Shown: positions 26,623 through 36,151, counted from the first letter of the stretch. The stretch: DNA of 64,000 nucleotides from DASRDR01 sp035550795 (GCA_035550795.1 DASZOL010000029.1:1-64000), one strand, 5' to 3'. The notes: generated by a model not told the origin, from the sequence alone. Numbers and translations: made by a program.

Positions 26623-29408
26623 GGAAGCGTCGCACGCCCCAGGGCTTGGGCCATGAAGCGTCCGGTGTGGGACGCGGTCGCCTGGGCCGCCAGCTGCTCC
26701 GGGGTGCCCGTCGCCACTACGCGGCCACCCTCGTCGCCTCCCTCGGGCCCTAGGTCGACGATGTGGTCCGCCGTCTTGACGACGTCCAGATTGTGCTCGA
26801 TGACGACCACGGTGTTCCCCTGCTCCACGAGCTGGTTCAAGACGTCCAGCAGCCGCCGGATGTCCGCGAAGTGGAGCCCGGTCGTCGGCTCGTCGAGGAT
26901 GTACAGCGTGCGGCCCGTCGCCCGCCGGGAGAGCTCCGTTGACAGCTTCACGCGCTGCGCCTCGCCTCCCGAAAGCGTCGTCGCCGCCTGCCCGAGCCGG
27001 ATGTAGTCGAGTCCCACGTCGTGGAGCGTCTGCAGCTTCTGTCGCACGGCGGGGACGGGCTCGAAGAAGGCGAGCGCCTCCCGCACGGTCATCTCCAGAA
27101 CCTCCGCGACGTTCCGGCCCTTGTAGCGGATCTCCAGCGTCTCGCGATTGTAACGCTTGCCCTTGCACACCTCGCACGTCACGTAGACGTCGGGGAGGAA
27201 GTGCATCTCGATCTTCACCAGCCCGTCGCCCTGGCAGGCCTCGCACCGGCCGCCCTTGACGTTGAAGGAGAAGCGTCCCGGCGCGTAGCCGCGCGCCCGC
27301 GCGTCGGGGGTCCGGGCGAACAGGGACCGGATGAACGCGAAGACGCCCGTGTACGTTGCGGGATTGGAGCGCGGGGTCCGTCCGATCGGCGACTGGTCGA
27401 TGCTGATGACCTTGTCGAGGTGCTGCAGTCCCTCGATGCGGTCGTGCGCGCCAGGCCGCTCCTGCGCTCGGTGGAAGACCTGCGCCAGGGCCCGGTAGAG
27501 GATGTCGTTCACGAGCGTGGACTTCCCCGAGCCGGACACGCCGGTGATGCACGCGAACGTCCCCAGCGGGATCCGCACGGGCATTCCCTTCAGGTTGTGC
27601 TCGCGGGCGCCGTGGACCGTCAGGGTCTTGCCGGTGCCGGCGCGACGGACGCGCGGCACGGGGATCGAGAGCTCGCGCGAGAGGTAGCGGCCCGTCAGCG
27701 ACTTCTGATCGGCCATGATCTCCCCGGGCGTGCCGGTGGCGACGACGTAGCCGCCCAGCTCGCCGGCGCCGGGGCCGAGGTCGATCACGTGGTCGGCGGC
27801 ACGGATCGTCTCCTCGTCGTGCTCCACCACCAGCACGGTGTTCCCGAGGTCACGGAGCCGGAGCAGCGTGTCGAGGAGCCGCCGGTTGTCCCGCTGGTGG
27901 AGCCCGATGGACGGCTCGTCGAGGATGTAGAGGACGCCCACAAGGCTCGACCCGATCTGCGTCGCGAGGCGGATCCGCTGCCCTTCGCCCCCGGACAGCG
28001 TCCCCGCCGACCGGTCGAGCGTGAGGTACTCGAGGCCCACGTTCGAGAGGAAGCCCAGCCGCTCGCGGATCTCCTTGAGGACCCGGCGGGCGATCGTCTG
28101 CTCCCGCTCGCCGAGCGTGAGCGTGTCGAAGAAGGTGCCGGCCTCCTTGATCGTGAGGGCGCACACCTGGTGGATCGCGCGGCCGCCCACGCGGACGGCG
28201 AGGCTCTCGGGCCGGAGGCGGCCGCCCCCGCATGCCGGGCACGGCCGCTCGGCCATGTAGCGCTCGACCTCGAGCCGGATATCCTCCGACGTCGTCTCCT
28301 TGTACCGGCGCTCCAGGCCGCCCAGCACGCCGTCGAAACCCCCGTCCTCCCCGGTGCCCCGAAGTACCAGCTCACGGATCGTCTTCGGGAGGTCCTTCCA
28401 GGGCGTGTCCAGGCTGAAGCGGCGCTTCCGGGCGAGCACGGCCAGGGTCTGCCGGAAGTAGACCGACTCCCGCCCGGCCCAGGGCGCCAGGGCCCCCTTG
28501 GCCAGGGACTTCCGGGGGTCCGGCACTACGAGCGCGGGATCCAGCTCAAGCCGCGTTCCGAGGCCGCCGCACGCCGGACAGGCCCCGTACGGGTTGTTGA
28601 AGGAGAACATCCGCGGCGAGATCTCGGGCAACGAGACGCCGCAGCGCGCGCACGCCAGGCGCTCCGAGAACACCCAGGCCTGACCGCCGTCCGGGACCTC
28701 GACGACCACCACGCCCTCGGCGAGCCGGAGGGCCGTCTCGATCGAGTCGGCGAGGCGCGCCGCGCCCGTGTCCCGGATGACCAAGCGGTCGACGACCACC
28801 TCGATGGTGTGCTTCTTGTTCTTGTCGAGCTCGATCTCCTCGGCGAGGTCCCGCACCGTCCCGTTCACCCGCACCCGCCCGAATCCCTGGCGGCGGAGGT
28901 CGAGGAGAAGCTTGCGGTACTCGCCCTTGCGCCCGCGGACGACCGGGGCGAGCACGACCACGCGCGTCCCCGCGGGCAGGGTCCGCACGCGATCGACCAT
29001 CTGCTGGACGGTCTGGGCCGCGATGACCTGGCCGCACTGCGGGCAGTGGGGGGTCCCGACACGCGCGTAGAGGACCCGGAGATAATCGTAGATCTCGGTC
29101 ACGGTGCCCACGGTCGAGCGGGGGTTCCGCGACGTCGTCTTCTGCTCGATCGAGATCGCGGGCGAGAGTCCCTCGATCGAGTCGACGTCGGGCTTCTCCA
29201 TCTGCTCCAGGAACTGGCGCGCGTACGCCGAGAGGCTCTCGACGTAGCGCCGCTGCCCCTCCGCATAGATCGTGTCGAACGCGAGCGAGGACTTGCCGGA
29301 GCCCGACAGCCCGGTGACGACGACCAGCCGGTCGCGGGGGATCTCGAGGTCGATGTTCTTGAGGTTGTGCTCGCGAGCCCCGCGAATGACGATGCGATCA
29401 CTGGCCAT
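26619..29408 (-). CDS. uvrA: Excinuclease ABC subunit A
   Basis: A 929-residue UvrA, the damage-recognition ATPase of nucleotide excision repair. Two ABC halves: Walker A GLSGSGKSSLAFDTIYAEGQ (about residue 33) and GVSGSGKSTLVNDILY (about 620); signatures LSGGEGQRIRLA and LSGGEAQRVKLS; zinc-binding CPQCGQ, CPACGGG and CEACQGDG with CEVCKGKRYN. Full length for the family. A possible promoter with a short leader (TTGCGT, 17 nt, AAGAAT) lies upstream around 29450-29422. Confidence 0.97.
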   Translation of the reverse strand: MASDRIVIRGAREHNLKNIDLEIPRDRLVVVTGLSGSGKSSLAFDTIYAEGQRRYVESLSAYARQFLEQMEKPDVDSIEGLSPAISIEQKTTSRNPRSTVGTVTEIYDYLRVLYARVGTPHCPQCGQVIAAQTVQQMVDRVRTLPAGTRVVVLAPVVRGRKGEYRKLLLDLRRQGFGRVRVNGTVRDLAEEIELDKNKKHTIEVVVDRLVIRDTGAARLADSIETALRLAEGVVVVEVPDGGQAWVFSERLACARCGVSLPEISPRMFSFNNPYGACPACGGLGTRLELDPALVVPDPRKSLAKGALAPWAGRESVYFRQTLAVLARKRRFSLDTPWKDLPKTIRELVLRGTGEDGGFDGVLGGLERRYKETTSEDIRLEVERYMAERPCPACGGGRLRPESLAVRVGGRAIHQVCALTIKEAGTFFDTLTLGEREQTIARRVLKEIRERLGFLSNVGLEYLTLDRSAGTLSGGEGQRIRLATQIGSSLVGVLYILDEPSIGLHQRDNRRLLDTLLRLRDLGNTVLVVEHDEETIRAADHVIDLGPGAGELGGYVVATGTPGEIMADQKSLTGRYLSRELSIPVPRVRRAGTGKTLTVHGAREHNLKGMPVRIPLGTFACITGVSGSGKSTLVNDILYRALAQVFHRAQERPGAHDRIEGLQHLDKVISIDQSPIGRTPRSNPATYTGVFAFIRSLFARTPDARARGYAPGRFSFNVKGGRCEACQGDGLVKIEMHFLPDVYVTCEVCKGKRYNRETLEIRYKGRNVAEVLEMTVREALAFFEPVPAVRQKLQTLHDVGLDYIRLGQAATTLSGGEAQRVKLSTELSRRATGRTLYILDEPTTGLHFADIRRLLDVLNQLVEQGNTVVVIEHNLDVVKTADHIVDLGPEGGDEGGRVVATGTPEQLAAQATASHTGRFMAQALGRATLP

Positions 29409-29486
29409 GGCGCTGACGATCCATTCTTGCCGACGCCTCGCGCGAACGCAACCGCGCGGGCCGCCGCTGACGCTCCCGGACGGTTC

Positions 29487-31385
29487 TCAGCCGGCCGACC
29501 GTGCCGCTTGCGCCACCGGGGCCGCCTCGAAGCCCGGCGGCAGCGGATCCCGAGGGAACAGGGTCCGGCGCGAGCGCAGGAGCCAGGCGACCAGGGCGTG
29601 GACCGGTGCACCCATCGCCGTCGGCGCCGCGGCGATGACGCCTGCCCATCCCTCTACGGAGCCCCCCTGGCTCAGGGCGCCGCTGGCAAGCACCAGGAAC
29701 ACCGCGAGCCCCGCGGCGGCGCCCGCGGTGGCACCGCGTGCCGTCGCCCGCTCGCTCCAGCGGGCCAGCACGGCGGTGGGCGCGAGCGCGGACGCGGCGA
29801 GGCCCAGGGCCGCCACGAGAACCTCCCAGGCCCCCGCCGGAGCCACGCACGCCAGCACACCGGCCCCCACCACGAGGACGACCGCCGGGCGCCGCGCCCA
29901 TCCGGCGCCCACCCGCTCCGGCAAGCCCGGAAGACTCCGGAGACTCACGAGGGCGGCCGCCGCTCCGCCCGCCGCCAGCCCGCCGAAGGCGAGCCAGACC
30001 AGCAGATGCCCCGACGCTTGCGCACCCGGCCGGCTGGCGGGAAGGGTGTAGACCTCAGCGCCCGTGACTCCGCCCATGTAGACTTCCGGAAGCAGCCACG
30101 CCGCGTAGAGACTCCACCCCACCGTGAGCGCCGCGGCCGCTGTCACGAGCGCCGCGGCCAGCCGCGCGCCGCGCCGTGGCGACAGCCGCCCGGCGCCCCC
30201 GGCGCCCATCGACGCTCCACCCGCCGGCAGCCCGATTGCCCCCAGCAGACCGGTCATGCCCAGGGCCAGGAGCCCGAGCCAGCCGACCGACCGCGATGGC
30301 GGCTCCAGCCACTCCGGTCCGGAGTCCGGGGCGTCAGGCACGCGCCGGCCGGGCTCGAACCGGACTCGAAGACCCCGGGGTACGACGAGCCGGTCCCCCG
30401 GATGAAGCGCGATCTCCTCGCCGGCCTCGACCGCGCGGGCCAGCCGGCTCCCCTCCCGATGCTCGACGACGACCGATCCGGGGCCGCCGAACGCCACGCG
30501 CTGCTCGTCGGCGAATCGCAGCGTCTGGGTCGTCCCGGTGCCCCGCACGGCGCCGCCGGCTTGGGTCCAGGAACTGCCCTCGCCGAACGCGATCCGGGCT
30601 CGCGACGCCACCGCGCTCCACACCCAGGGCCACGCCGTGGTGGTGCCGAGGGCGACCACGGCGAGCGGCACGGCGAGGCCCAGGAGCGCGAGCCCTCCCC
30701 CCAGCGCGGTCAACCGGACTCGCGACAGGTCGGGCAACAGCACCACCGCGAGGACCAAGAGCGTCACGCCGACCGTCGCGGCACGGGGCCAGCCCAGCAT
30801 CCCTCCGATCTCGCGCGCGGCGGCGAACTGGGCCCAGACGAACAGACCGGCGACCAGCGCCTCGGTCGCTCCGAGGAGCGCATGGCAGCCCCGGGCTCCC
30901 GGCCAGCGCGATCTGGCCACCATCGAGGCGGTCGCCATCAGGCCGCCGGTGCGGCTCGAGGGCGAGCCCAGCAGGAGGAGCGCAATGATGGTGCCCCCGA
31001 CGATCACGGCGGGCGGCCAGAGGCCCCGTGTACCGTCGGCGAGCAGCAGTGGGGGGAGGCCGAGCCATGCCGCAGGGGATCCCCAGACGACCGCGAGCGC
31101 AAGGGGGGCCAGCCACGACGTCCCGGCGGGAGCGGTGGCCGGGCGCGCGTCGCGGAAGCCTCGGCTCAGGGCGACGAGCGCGGTGACGGCGACGCCAGCC
31201 GCCACCCACCACCCGAGCGCCACGTCACCGAACCGCAGGCTCGCGAGGCGGTTCGGAGCGAGGAGGAGGCCGGCCAGCACGGCCAGCGCACCGACCGTGG
31301 CGCCGGTGGCCGCGAGGACGCGGCGGCGACACCGGAGGAAGTAGCGGCGATCGTCGCGAACGGCGTCGGCGGCCGGCCCCGTCAC
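29487..31385 (-). CDS. Polytopic membrane protein, possibly a divergent sodium:solute symporter (SSF-like)
   Basis: A 632-residue protein with about 12-14 hydrophobic helices. The C-terminal stretch LGLAASALAPTAVLARWSER with TARGATAGAAAGLAVFLVL resembles the end of ActP-type sodium:solute symporters, and the helices around VAGLFVWAQFAAAREIGGML resemble their middle. However, a soluble insert (EHREGSRLARAVEAGEEIAL through LVVPRGLRVRFEPG) and the lack of recognisable Na-site motifs make this tentative. GTG 31385 was chosen because it follows the IclR stop by about 30 nt; the earlier frame is antisense-like low complexity inside iclR. Co-transcription with the IclR gene suggests a substrate uptake role under IclR control. 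Confidence 0.55.
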   Translation of the reverse strand: MTGPAADAVRDDRRYFLRCRRRVLAATGATVGALAVLAGLLLAPNRLASLRFGDVALGWWVAAGVAVTALVALSRGFRDARPATAPAGTSWLAPLALAVVWGSPAAWLGLPPLLLADGTRGLWPPAVIVGGTIIALLLLGSPSSRTGGLMATASMVARSRWPGARGCHALLGATEALVAGLFVWAQFAAAREIGGMLGWPRAATVGVTLLVLAVVLLPDLSRVRLTALGGGLALLGLAVPLAVVALGTTTAWPWVWSAVASRARIAFGEGSSWTQAGGAVRGTGTTQTLRFADEQRVAFGGPGSVVVEHREGSRLARAVEAGEEIALHPGDRLVVPRGLRVRFEPGRRVPDAPDSGPEWLEPPSRSVGWLGLLALGMTGLLGAIGLPAGGASMGAGGAGRLSPRRGARLAAALVTAAAALTVGWSLYAAWLLPEVYMGGVTGAEVYTLPASRPGAQASGHLLVWLAFGGLAAGGAAAALVSLRSLPGLPERVGAGWARRPAVVLVVGAGVLACVAPAGAWEVLVAALGLAASALAPTAVLARWSERATARGATAGAAAGLAVFLVLASGALSQGGSVEGWAGVIAAAPTAMGAPVHALVAWLLRSRRTLFPRDPLPPGFEAAPVAQAARSAG

Positions 31386-31416
31386 CGACGCCCGCTCGCG
31401 GCCGATGCCACGGCAG

Positions 31417-32214
31417 TCAATCGACGTTCGCGGCGACGACGGCGAACCCGAGACGCTTGGACACGTCCCGGGCAGCAGTGCGGACTCGGGGGGCGAGCTC
31501 GGTCTCGATGCGCTCGAGCGACAGCCGGAAGGCCGGCCCCCGCACCCCGATCGCGCCCACGACACGCCGCGCATAGTCGCGAATGGGCGCTGCCAGCCCG
31601 CGGACCCCTGTCTCGAGCTCCTCGTCCTCCAGGGCCCACTCGCGCTCCGCGATGCGGGCCAGCTCCTCGGCGAGCTGCGCCGGCTCGACGAGGGTCCGGC
31701 CGGTCATCCCCGCGGGGACCGTGCGCTTCCACATCTCCTCGCGCTCCTCGCGCGAGCGGAATGCGAGCTGGGCCTTGCCGAGCGCGGCGGCGTGGGCGGG
31801 CACTCGCCGCCCGAGATGCGGGACCACCCGGACGGGCTGGGTCGTGTCCACCATGTCGACGCCGACGACCGAGGGTCCGTCCAGGACCCCGAGGTAGGCC
31901 GCCTCCCCCGTCGCCTGCGCGAGCTGTTCCAGCACGGGCCGGGCCTGGCGGACGAGGCCGAGGTGGTGCGTGAAAACGCTCGCCACCTCGAAGGTCTTCA
32001 TTCCAAGGCGGTAGTTGCCGCTGTCCTTGTCCTGCTCGACGTAGCCACGCGTCTCGAGGGTGGCGAGCAGGCGGAAGACATTGTTCTTGTGGAGCTTCAG
32101 GCGGCGGGACAGCTCGGTCACGCCGAGCTCGCCCTCGTTGGCCGTGAAGGCCTCGAGGATGTCGAGCGCGCGGCTGACGGACTGGATTAGGTAGTCGGAC
32201 TTGGCCTTCTTCAT
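31417..32214 (-). CDS. IclR-family transcriptional regulator
   Basis: A 265-residue regulator. Residues 10-75 form the winged helix (SVSRALDILEAFTANEGELG, ELSRRLKLHKNNVFRLLATLE); the rest is the IclR effector domain (GEAAYLGVLDGPSVVGVDMV, HAAALGKAQLAF, GVRGLAAPIRDYARRVVGAIGV). It heads an operon with the membrane protein at 29487-31385 and probably controls it. Two 9-bp elements at 32243-32262 near its own promoter suggest autoregulation. The effector is unknown. Confidence 0.93.
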   Translation of the reverse strand: MKKAKSDYLIQSVSRALDILEAFTANEGELGVTELSRRLKLHKNNVFRLLATLETRGYVEQDKDSGNYRLGMKTFEVASVFTHHLGLVRQARPVLEQLAQATGEAAYLGVLDGPSVVGVDMVDTTQPVRVVPHLGRRVPAHAAALGKAQLAFRSREEREEMWKRTVPAGMTGRTLVEPAQLAEELARIAEREWALEDEELETGVRGLAAPIRDYARRVVGAIGVRGPAFRLSLERIETELAPRVRTAARDVSKRLGFAVVAANVD

Positions 32215-32242
32215 CTGTGACCAAACAGGAGTCGAGCAACAA

Positions 32243-32262
32243 GGTTAAACCACGGTTATACC
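32243..32262 (-). promoter_or_regulatory. Candidate IclR operator: two near-palindromes one helical turn apart
   Basis: GGTTAAACC (32243-32251) and GGTTATACC (32254-32262) start 11 bp apart, each close to palindromic, just upstream of iclR. A minus-strand TTGACG (32271-32266) would be the -35, so a bound regulator would cover the -10 region. This AT-rich patch is conspicuous in the local GC-rich background. Confidence 0.5.
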
Positions 32263-32269
32263 GTCCGTC

Positions 32270-32302
32270 AAGAAAACGGCGCCGACAGGAAAAAGGCGCC
32301 GT
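32270..32302 (-). terminator. Rho-independent terminator downstream of rfbB
   Basis: On the minus strand a perfect 8-bp stem ACGGCGCC/GGCGCCGT with an 11-nt loop (32302-32276) runs straight into TTTTCTT. It ends the rfbB transcript 87 nt after its stop, and its T-run abuts the -35 of the iclR promoter. Confidence 0.8.
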
Positions 32303-32388
32303 CGGCGCGTTCCGCGGCGGACGCCGCCCGTCGCGGTCCAAACGGGGTTAGCGGCGCTTGGCGCCGCGGGCGGGAAAAGGAACGACTA

Positions 32389-33489
32389 CTAGCTCCGGGC
32401 GGGTCCCCCCTGGCCTAGGCCGAGGCGCTCGCGACCGTACCTGTCGCCCAGCACGGCCCCGCACCACTCCCGGTGCTCGAGGTACCAGGCGACGGTCGCG
32501 CGAAGGCCGTCCTGGAGCGCCCAGGCCGGACGCCAGCCGAGCTCCGTCCGGAGCCGGGACGCGTCGATCGCGTAGCGGCGATCATGCCCCGGCCGGTCGG
32601 CGACGAATGTCCGAAGGTCGCCGTACCGGGCGACGCCCCGCGCGGCGAGCGCCGCGTTGCGCGCCGCGGGTCGGAGGGACTCGAGGGCCGAGCAGATGCC
32701 GTCGACGATCTCGAGGTTGGTCCGCTCATCGCCGGCGCCCACGTTGTATCGACCGCCGGGGATTCCATGCCGCAGAACCTGGAGCAGCGCCGTGCAATGG
32801 TCCTCGACGTGAAGCCAGTCCCGTACGTTGCCGCCGTCGCCGTAGAGCGGCAGCGGCCGGCCCTCCAGCGCATTGAGCGTCATGAGAGGGATCAGCTTCT
32901 CCGGGTACTGGAAGGGCCCGTAGTTGTTCGAGCAGTTCGTGACGAGCGTGGGGAGCCGGTAGGTCTCGTGATACGCCCGCACCAGGTGATCGGCGCCAGC
33001 CTTCGACGCAGCGTACGGCGAGTTGGGGGCGTAGGGGCTCGTCTCCGTGAACCGGCCCGCCGGCCCGAGGGTGCCGTACACCTCGTCGGTGGACACGTGG
33101 AGAAACCGGAAGCGACCCCGACGGGCGGGATCGAGCGCCTCCAGGTGCCGGCGCGCCGCGTCCAGCAGCTCGAACGTGCCGACCAGGTTCGTCTCGACGA
33201 ACGGGCGCGGCCCGTCGATCGAGCGGTCGACATGGGTCTCGGCGGCCAGATTGACGACCGCGTCTGGTCGATGGTCGCGGAGGAGGGCCTCGACGGCCTC
33301 GCGATTCCCGATGTCGCCGCGGACGAACGTGAGCCGCGGGTTCGCAAGGACGTCGGCGAGGCTGGCCAGGTTCCCCGCGTAGGTGAGTCGATCGAGGACA
33401 ACGATCCGAGTCGTGGTGGCCGTGAGCAGAAGGCGTACGAAGTTCGAACCGATGAATCCGGCGCCGCCCGCGACGAGGACGGACTCCAT
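32389..33489 (-). CDS. rfbB: dTDP-glucose 4,6-dehydratase
   Basis: A 366-residue extended SDR enzyme that converts dTDP-glucose to dTDP-4-keto-6-deoxyglucose for deoxysugar synthesis. NAD motif GGAGFIGSN at residues 7-15, DRLTYAGNLASL, AAETHVDRSI, the STDEVYG strand, catalytic YAASK (SPYAASKAGADHL), and NCSNNYGPFQYPEKLIPLM. ATG 33489 has a GGAGGTGAGG site, with TACACT as likely -10 (33521-33516). rfbA, rfbC and rfbD are not adjacent, so the rest of the pathway must lie elsewhere. A terminator follows. Confidence 0.95.
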   Translation of the reverse strand: MESVLVAGGAGFIGSNFVRLLLTATTTRIVVLDRLTYAGNLASLADVLANPRLTFVRGDIGNREAVEALLRDHRPDAVVNLAAETHVDRSIDGPRPFVETNLVGTFELLDAARRHLEALDPARRGRFRFLHVSTDEVYGTLGPAGRFTETSPYAPNSPYAASKAGADHLVRAYHETYRLPTLVTNCSNNYGPFQYPEKLIPLMTLNALEGRPLPLYGDGGNVRDWLHVEDHCTALLQVLRHGIPGGRYNVGAGDERTNLEIVDGICSALESLRPAARNAALAARGVARYGDLRTFVADRPGHDRRYAIDASRLRTELGWRPAWALQDGLRATVAWYLEHREWCGAVLGDRYGRERLGLGQGGPARS

Positions 33490-33605
33490 CAGGCCCTCAC
33501 CTCCTCTGGCCGGCCAGTGTACCGCGCGGCGGGCCCGGCCGCTCCCCCGGCAGCCGCGTGGTAGAGTGATCACGCAGCAGCATATCTCACGCACGAGGAG
33601 CGCTC

Positions 33606-34304
33606 ATGACCGACGTCCGGCGGATCCTGGTCGTCGTGGCCCATCCCGACGACGCGGAGTTCGGCTGTGCGGGCAGCGTCGCGCGCTGGGTCGCGGACGG
33701 CAGCGACGTGTTCTACTGCCTGTTCACGAGCGGCAACCGCGGCTCCGACGACCCCGCGATGACGTCCGAGCGGCTGGCGACCGTGCGAGAGGCGGAGCAG
33801 CGGGCGGCCGCCCGGGTGCTCGGCGTCAAGGACGTCGCCTTTCTCCGCTATCCGGACGGCGAGCTCGAGGACACGCGCGAGGCCCGGCGGGACGTCGTCC
33901 GCGAGATCCGTCGGGTCCGTCCCGATCGCATCGTCACGCAGAACCCGTTCCCGAGCTTGAACCCCTACTCCGGCCACCGGGACCACCGCCACGCCGGCCG
34001 CCTCGCGCTCGACGCCGTCTACCCCTACGCCCGGGACCGGATGCACTTCCCGGAGCTGCTGGCGGAGGGGTGGGAGCCCCACAAGGTGCGCGAGGTCTAC
34101 CTCATGGGCCACGCGGAATCGGACGTCGTCATCGAGATCACGGAAACCATGGACCGGAAGCTCGAGGCGCTCAGGTGCCACGCGAGCCAGCTCCGGGACT
34201 TCGCTGGCGTCGAAGGGCGGGTCCGCGAGCGCGCGGCCGACCTCGGGAAGCCGCATGGGTACACCTACGCCGAGGCGTTCCGGAGCATCGACCTGCCGCG
34301 GTAG
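33606..34304 (+). CDS. PIG-L family deacetylase
   Basis: A 232-residue zinc-dependent LmbE/PIG-L-type N-acetylsugar deacetylase (cytoplasmic). Zinc and catalytic motif VVVAHPDDAEFGCAGS (about residues 8-23) and the second metal motif GHRDHRHAGRLALDA (near residue 122). Family members act on GlcNAc-containing lipids, thiols or antibiotics; the substrate here is unknown. ATG 33606 follows GAGGAG. Divergent from rfbB. The next gene starts about 50 nt inside its 3' end. Confidence 0.9.
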   Translation: MTDVRRILVVVAHPDDAEFGCAGSVARWVADGSDVFYCLFTSGNRGSDDPAMTSERLATVREAEQRAAARVLGVKDVAFLRYPDGELEDTREARRDVVREIRRVRPDRIVTQNPFPSLNPYSGHRDHRHAGRLALDAVYPYARDRMHFPELLAEGWEPHKVREVYLMGHAESDVVIEITETMDRKLEALRCHASQLRDFAGVEGRVRERAADLGKPHGYTYAEAFRSIDLPR

Positions 34305-36120
34305 AGCGGGCGCACGGCTCTTCCTCGCCATTCTCTTGGCGGCGACCGCCGCGGCCCCCTGGGTCGTTCGAGCCGCCGAGCCGATCCCCGAGGCTGCGCG
34401 GCTGCTCGGGTGGACCCGCGACCTGAGCGACCCGGTCATGGAAGGCCGCGCGGCCGGCACCCCGGGGGCGGACCGCGCGGCCGCATATCTGGCGACCGAG
34501 TTCAGGCGCGCCGGGCTTCGGCCGGCCGGAGACGCGGGCGGCTTCCTCCAGCCCTTCGAGGTGCTCACGGGCGTACGGCTGGCCGACGGGACCGCCGTCG
34601 AGGTGATGGCTCCGGGGGCGGCTCCGCGCACGTTCCCCGGCGGGACGGCCTTCCTCCCGTTCACCTTCTCGAGCGACGGCGACGTCACGGCCGACGTGGC
34701 GTTCGCCGGCTACGGGATCACCGCGCTTCCGCTCGGCCACGACGACTACGCCGGCCTCGACGTTCGGGGAAGGGTCGTTTTGGTGATGACGGGCGAGCCA
34801 CGCGAGACGGATCCCCGGGGACCGTTCCGGCCCGCCGAGCACTTTCACTACACCGAGCTGCGCCACAAGGTGCTCAACGCGCGCGAGCACGGCGCCGCCG
34901 CGGTGATCGTGGTGGAGAACCCGGTGCGTGCCGATCGGCTGGCCGCGCTCCGGGGCGCGACCCCCTCCTGGGGCATCGTCGCCGTCTCGGCCCGCCGGCA
35001 AGTCGCCGACGCGCTGCTGGCGCCGGCGGGGCTGGATCTCGCCGGGTTGCGCGCCCGGATCGAGCAAACACGCGCGCCCGCGTCCCGTCTCCTGCCCGGC
35101 GTGCGGGCGCGGATCCGCTTGACGCTGCTCCGGGACCGGGGAACCACCGCGAACGTCGTGGGCACCCTGCCGGGCACGGATCCCGCCCTCGCCGCGGAGG
35201 CGGTCGTGGTCGGGGCCCACTACGACCACCTCGGGCGCGGCAGTCCGTTCTCGCTCGCTCCGGACCGCGGGGACGCGATTCATCCGGGCGCGGACGACAA
35301 CGCCTCGGGCACCGCCGCGCTCCTCGGAGTGGCCGAGGCGATGGCGCGCGGGGGGGCCGGACGCCGGAGTATTGTCTTCGTCGCATTTTCGGCCGAGGAG
35401 CTCGGCCTGATCGGCTCCACCCACTACGTGGGTCAGCCGGCAGTGCCGCTCGACCGCACCGTCGCGATGGTGAACCTCGACAGCGTGGGTCGGCTCCGGG
35501 ACGGACGCCTGCATGCGATGGGCGTCGATACGGGCCAAGGGCTCCGCGACCTGGTGGAGGAGGCTGCCCGGGGGCTCCCGGTTCAGCTCACCCTGCGCGG
35601 TGACGGCATCGGGTCATCCGACCATACCGCCTTCCTGAACCGTGAGCGCCCCGTGGTGTTCTTCTTCACCGGCCCCCACGCGGACTACCACCGTCCGAGC
35701 GACACCTGGAACAAGATCGACGCCGACGGACTGCGGACGGTCGCCACGGTCGCTTACCGGGTGGTCCGGGCCCTTGCCGACCGAGACGAGCGCCCGAGCT
35801 TCGTCCGCGTGCCGGGCGGCCCGCCGCGCGCCGGCACCGGAGGAGCCGGCTACGGTCCCTACTTCGGCGCCGTCCCCGACTTCGGCGAGCCGCCGCGTCC
35901 CGGGGTGCGCCTCGGCGGGGTGCGCCCGGGCAGTCCCGCCGACCGTGCGGGACTCCAGGCCGGCGACGTCATCGTGCGCTTCGCGGGTGTGACCGTGCGG
36001 ACGCTGGACGACCTCGTCTTCGCCCTACGGGGCCGGAGGGCGGGCGACACCATCGGGGTGACCTACGTCCGCGACGGCGCCGAGCGCGCCACGGAGGCGG
36101 TCCTGGAGGAGCGACGCTGA
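34255..36120 (+). CDS. Secreted M28 aminopeptidase with PA insert and C-terminal PDZ domain
   Basis: A 621-residue exported zinc peptidase. Signal peptide ends near VVRA (about residue 40). A PA-like lid domain precedes the M28 core: GAHYDHLGRG (His near 322), HPGADDNASGTAAL (Asp near 347), FVAFSAEELGLIG (Glu pair near 379), VNLDSVGR and GPHADYHRPSDTWNKID. Residues from about 548 form a PDZ domain (GGVRPGSPADRAGLQAGDVI). The only start that keeps the signal peptide is ATG 34255, which overlaps the PIG-L gene by 50 nt, with GGGAAG upstream. Confidence 0.9.
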   Translation: MGTPTPRRSGASTCRGRAGARLFLAILLAATAAAPWVVRAAEPIPEAARLLGWTRDLSDPVMEGRAAGTPGADRAAAYLATEFRRAGLRPAGDAGGFLQPFEVLTGVRLADGTAVEVMAPGAAPRTFPGGTAFLPFTFSSDGDVTADVAFAGYGITALPLGHDDYAGLDVRGRVVLVMTGEPRETDPRGPFRPAEHFHYTELRHKVLNAREHGAAAVIVVENPVRADRLAALRGATPSWGIVAVSARRQVADALLAPAGLDLAGLRARIEQTRAPASRLLPGVRARIRLTLLRDRGTTANVVGTLPGTDPALAAEAVVVGAHYDHLGRGSPFSLAPDRGDAIHPGADDNASGTAALLGVAEAMARGGAGRRSIVFVAFSAEELGLIGSTHYVGQPAVPLDRTVAMVNLDSVGRLRDGRLHAMGVDTGQGLRDLVEEAARGLPVQLTLRGDGIGSSDHTAFLNRERPVVFFFTGPHADYHRPSDTWNKIDADGLRTVATVAYRVVRALADRDERPSFVRVPGGPPRAGTGGAGYGPYFGAVPDFGEPPRPGVRLGGVRPGSPADRAGLQAGDVIVRFAGVTVRTLDDLVFALRGRRAGDTIGVTYVRDGAERATEAVLEERR

Positions 36121-36151
36121 CCTCCGGCGCGACGGGCGAGCGAACCGGCGG

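Noticed and set aside
27021..31973. Plus-strand open frame of 1650 codons across uvrA and the membrane-protein gene
   Set aside because: Antisense shadow of uvrA and its neighbours; no start signals or family features.
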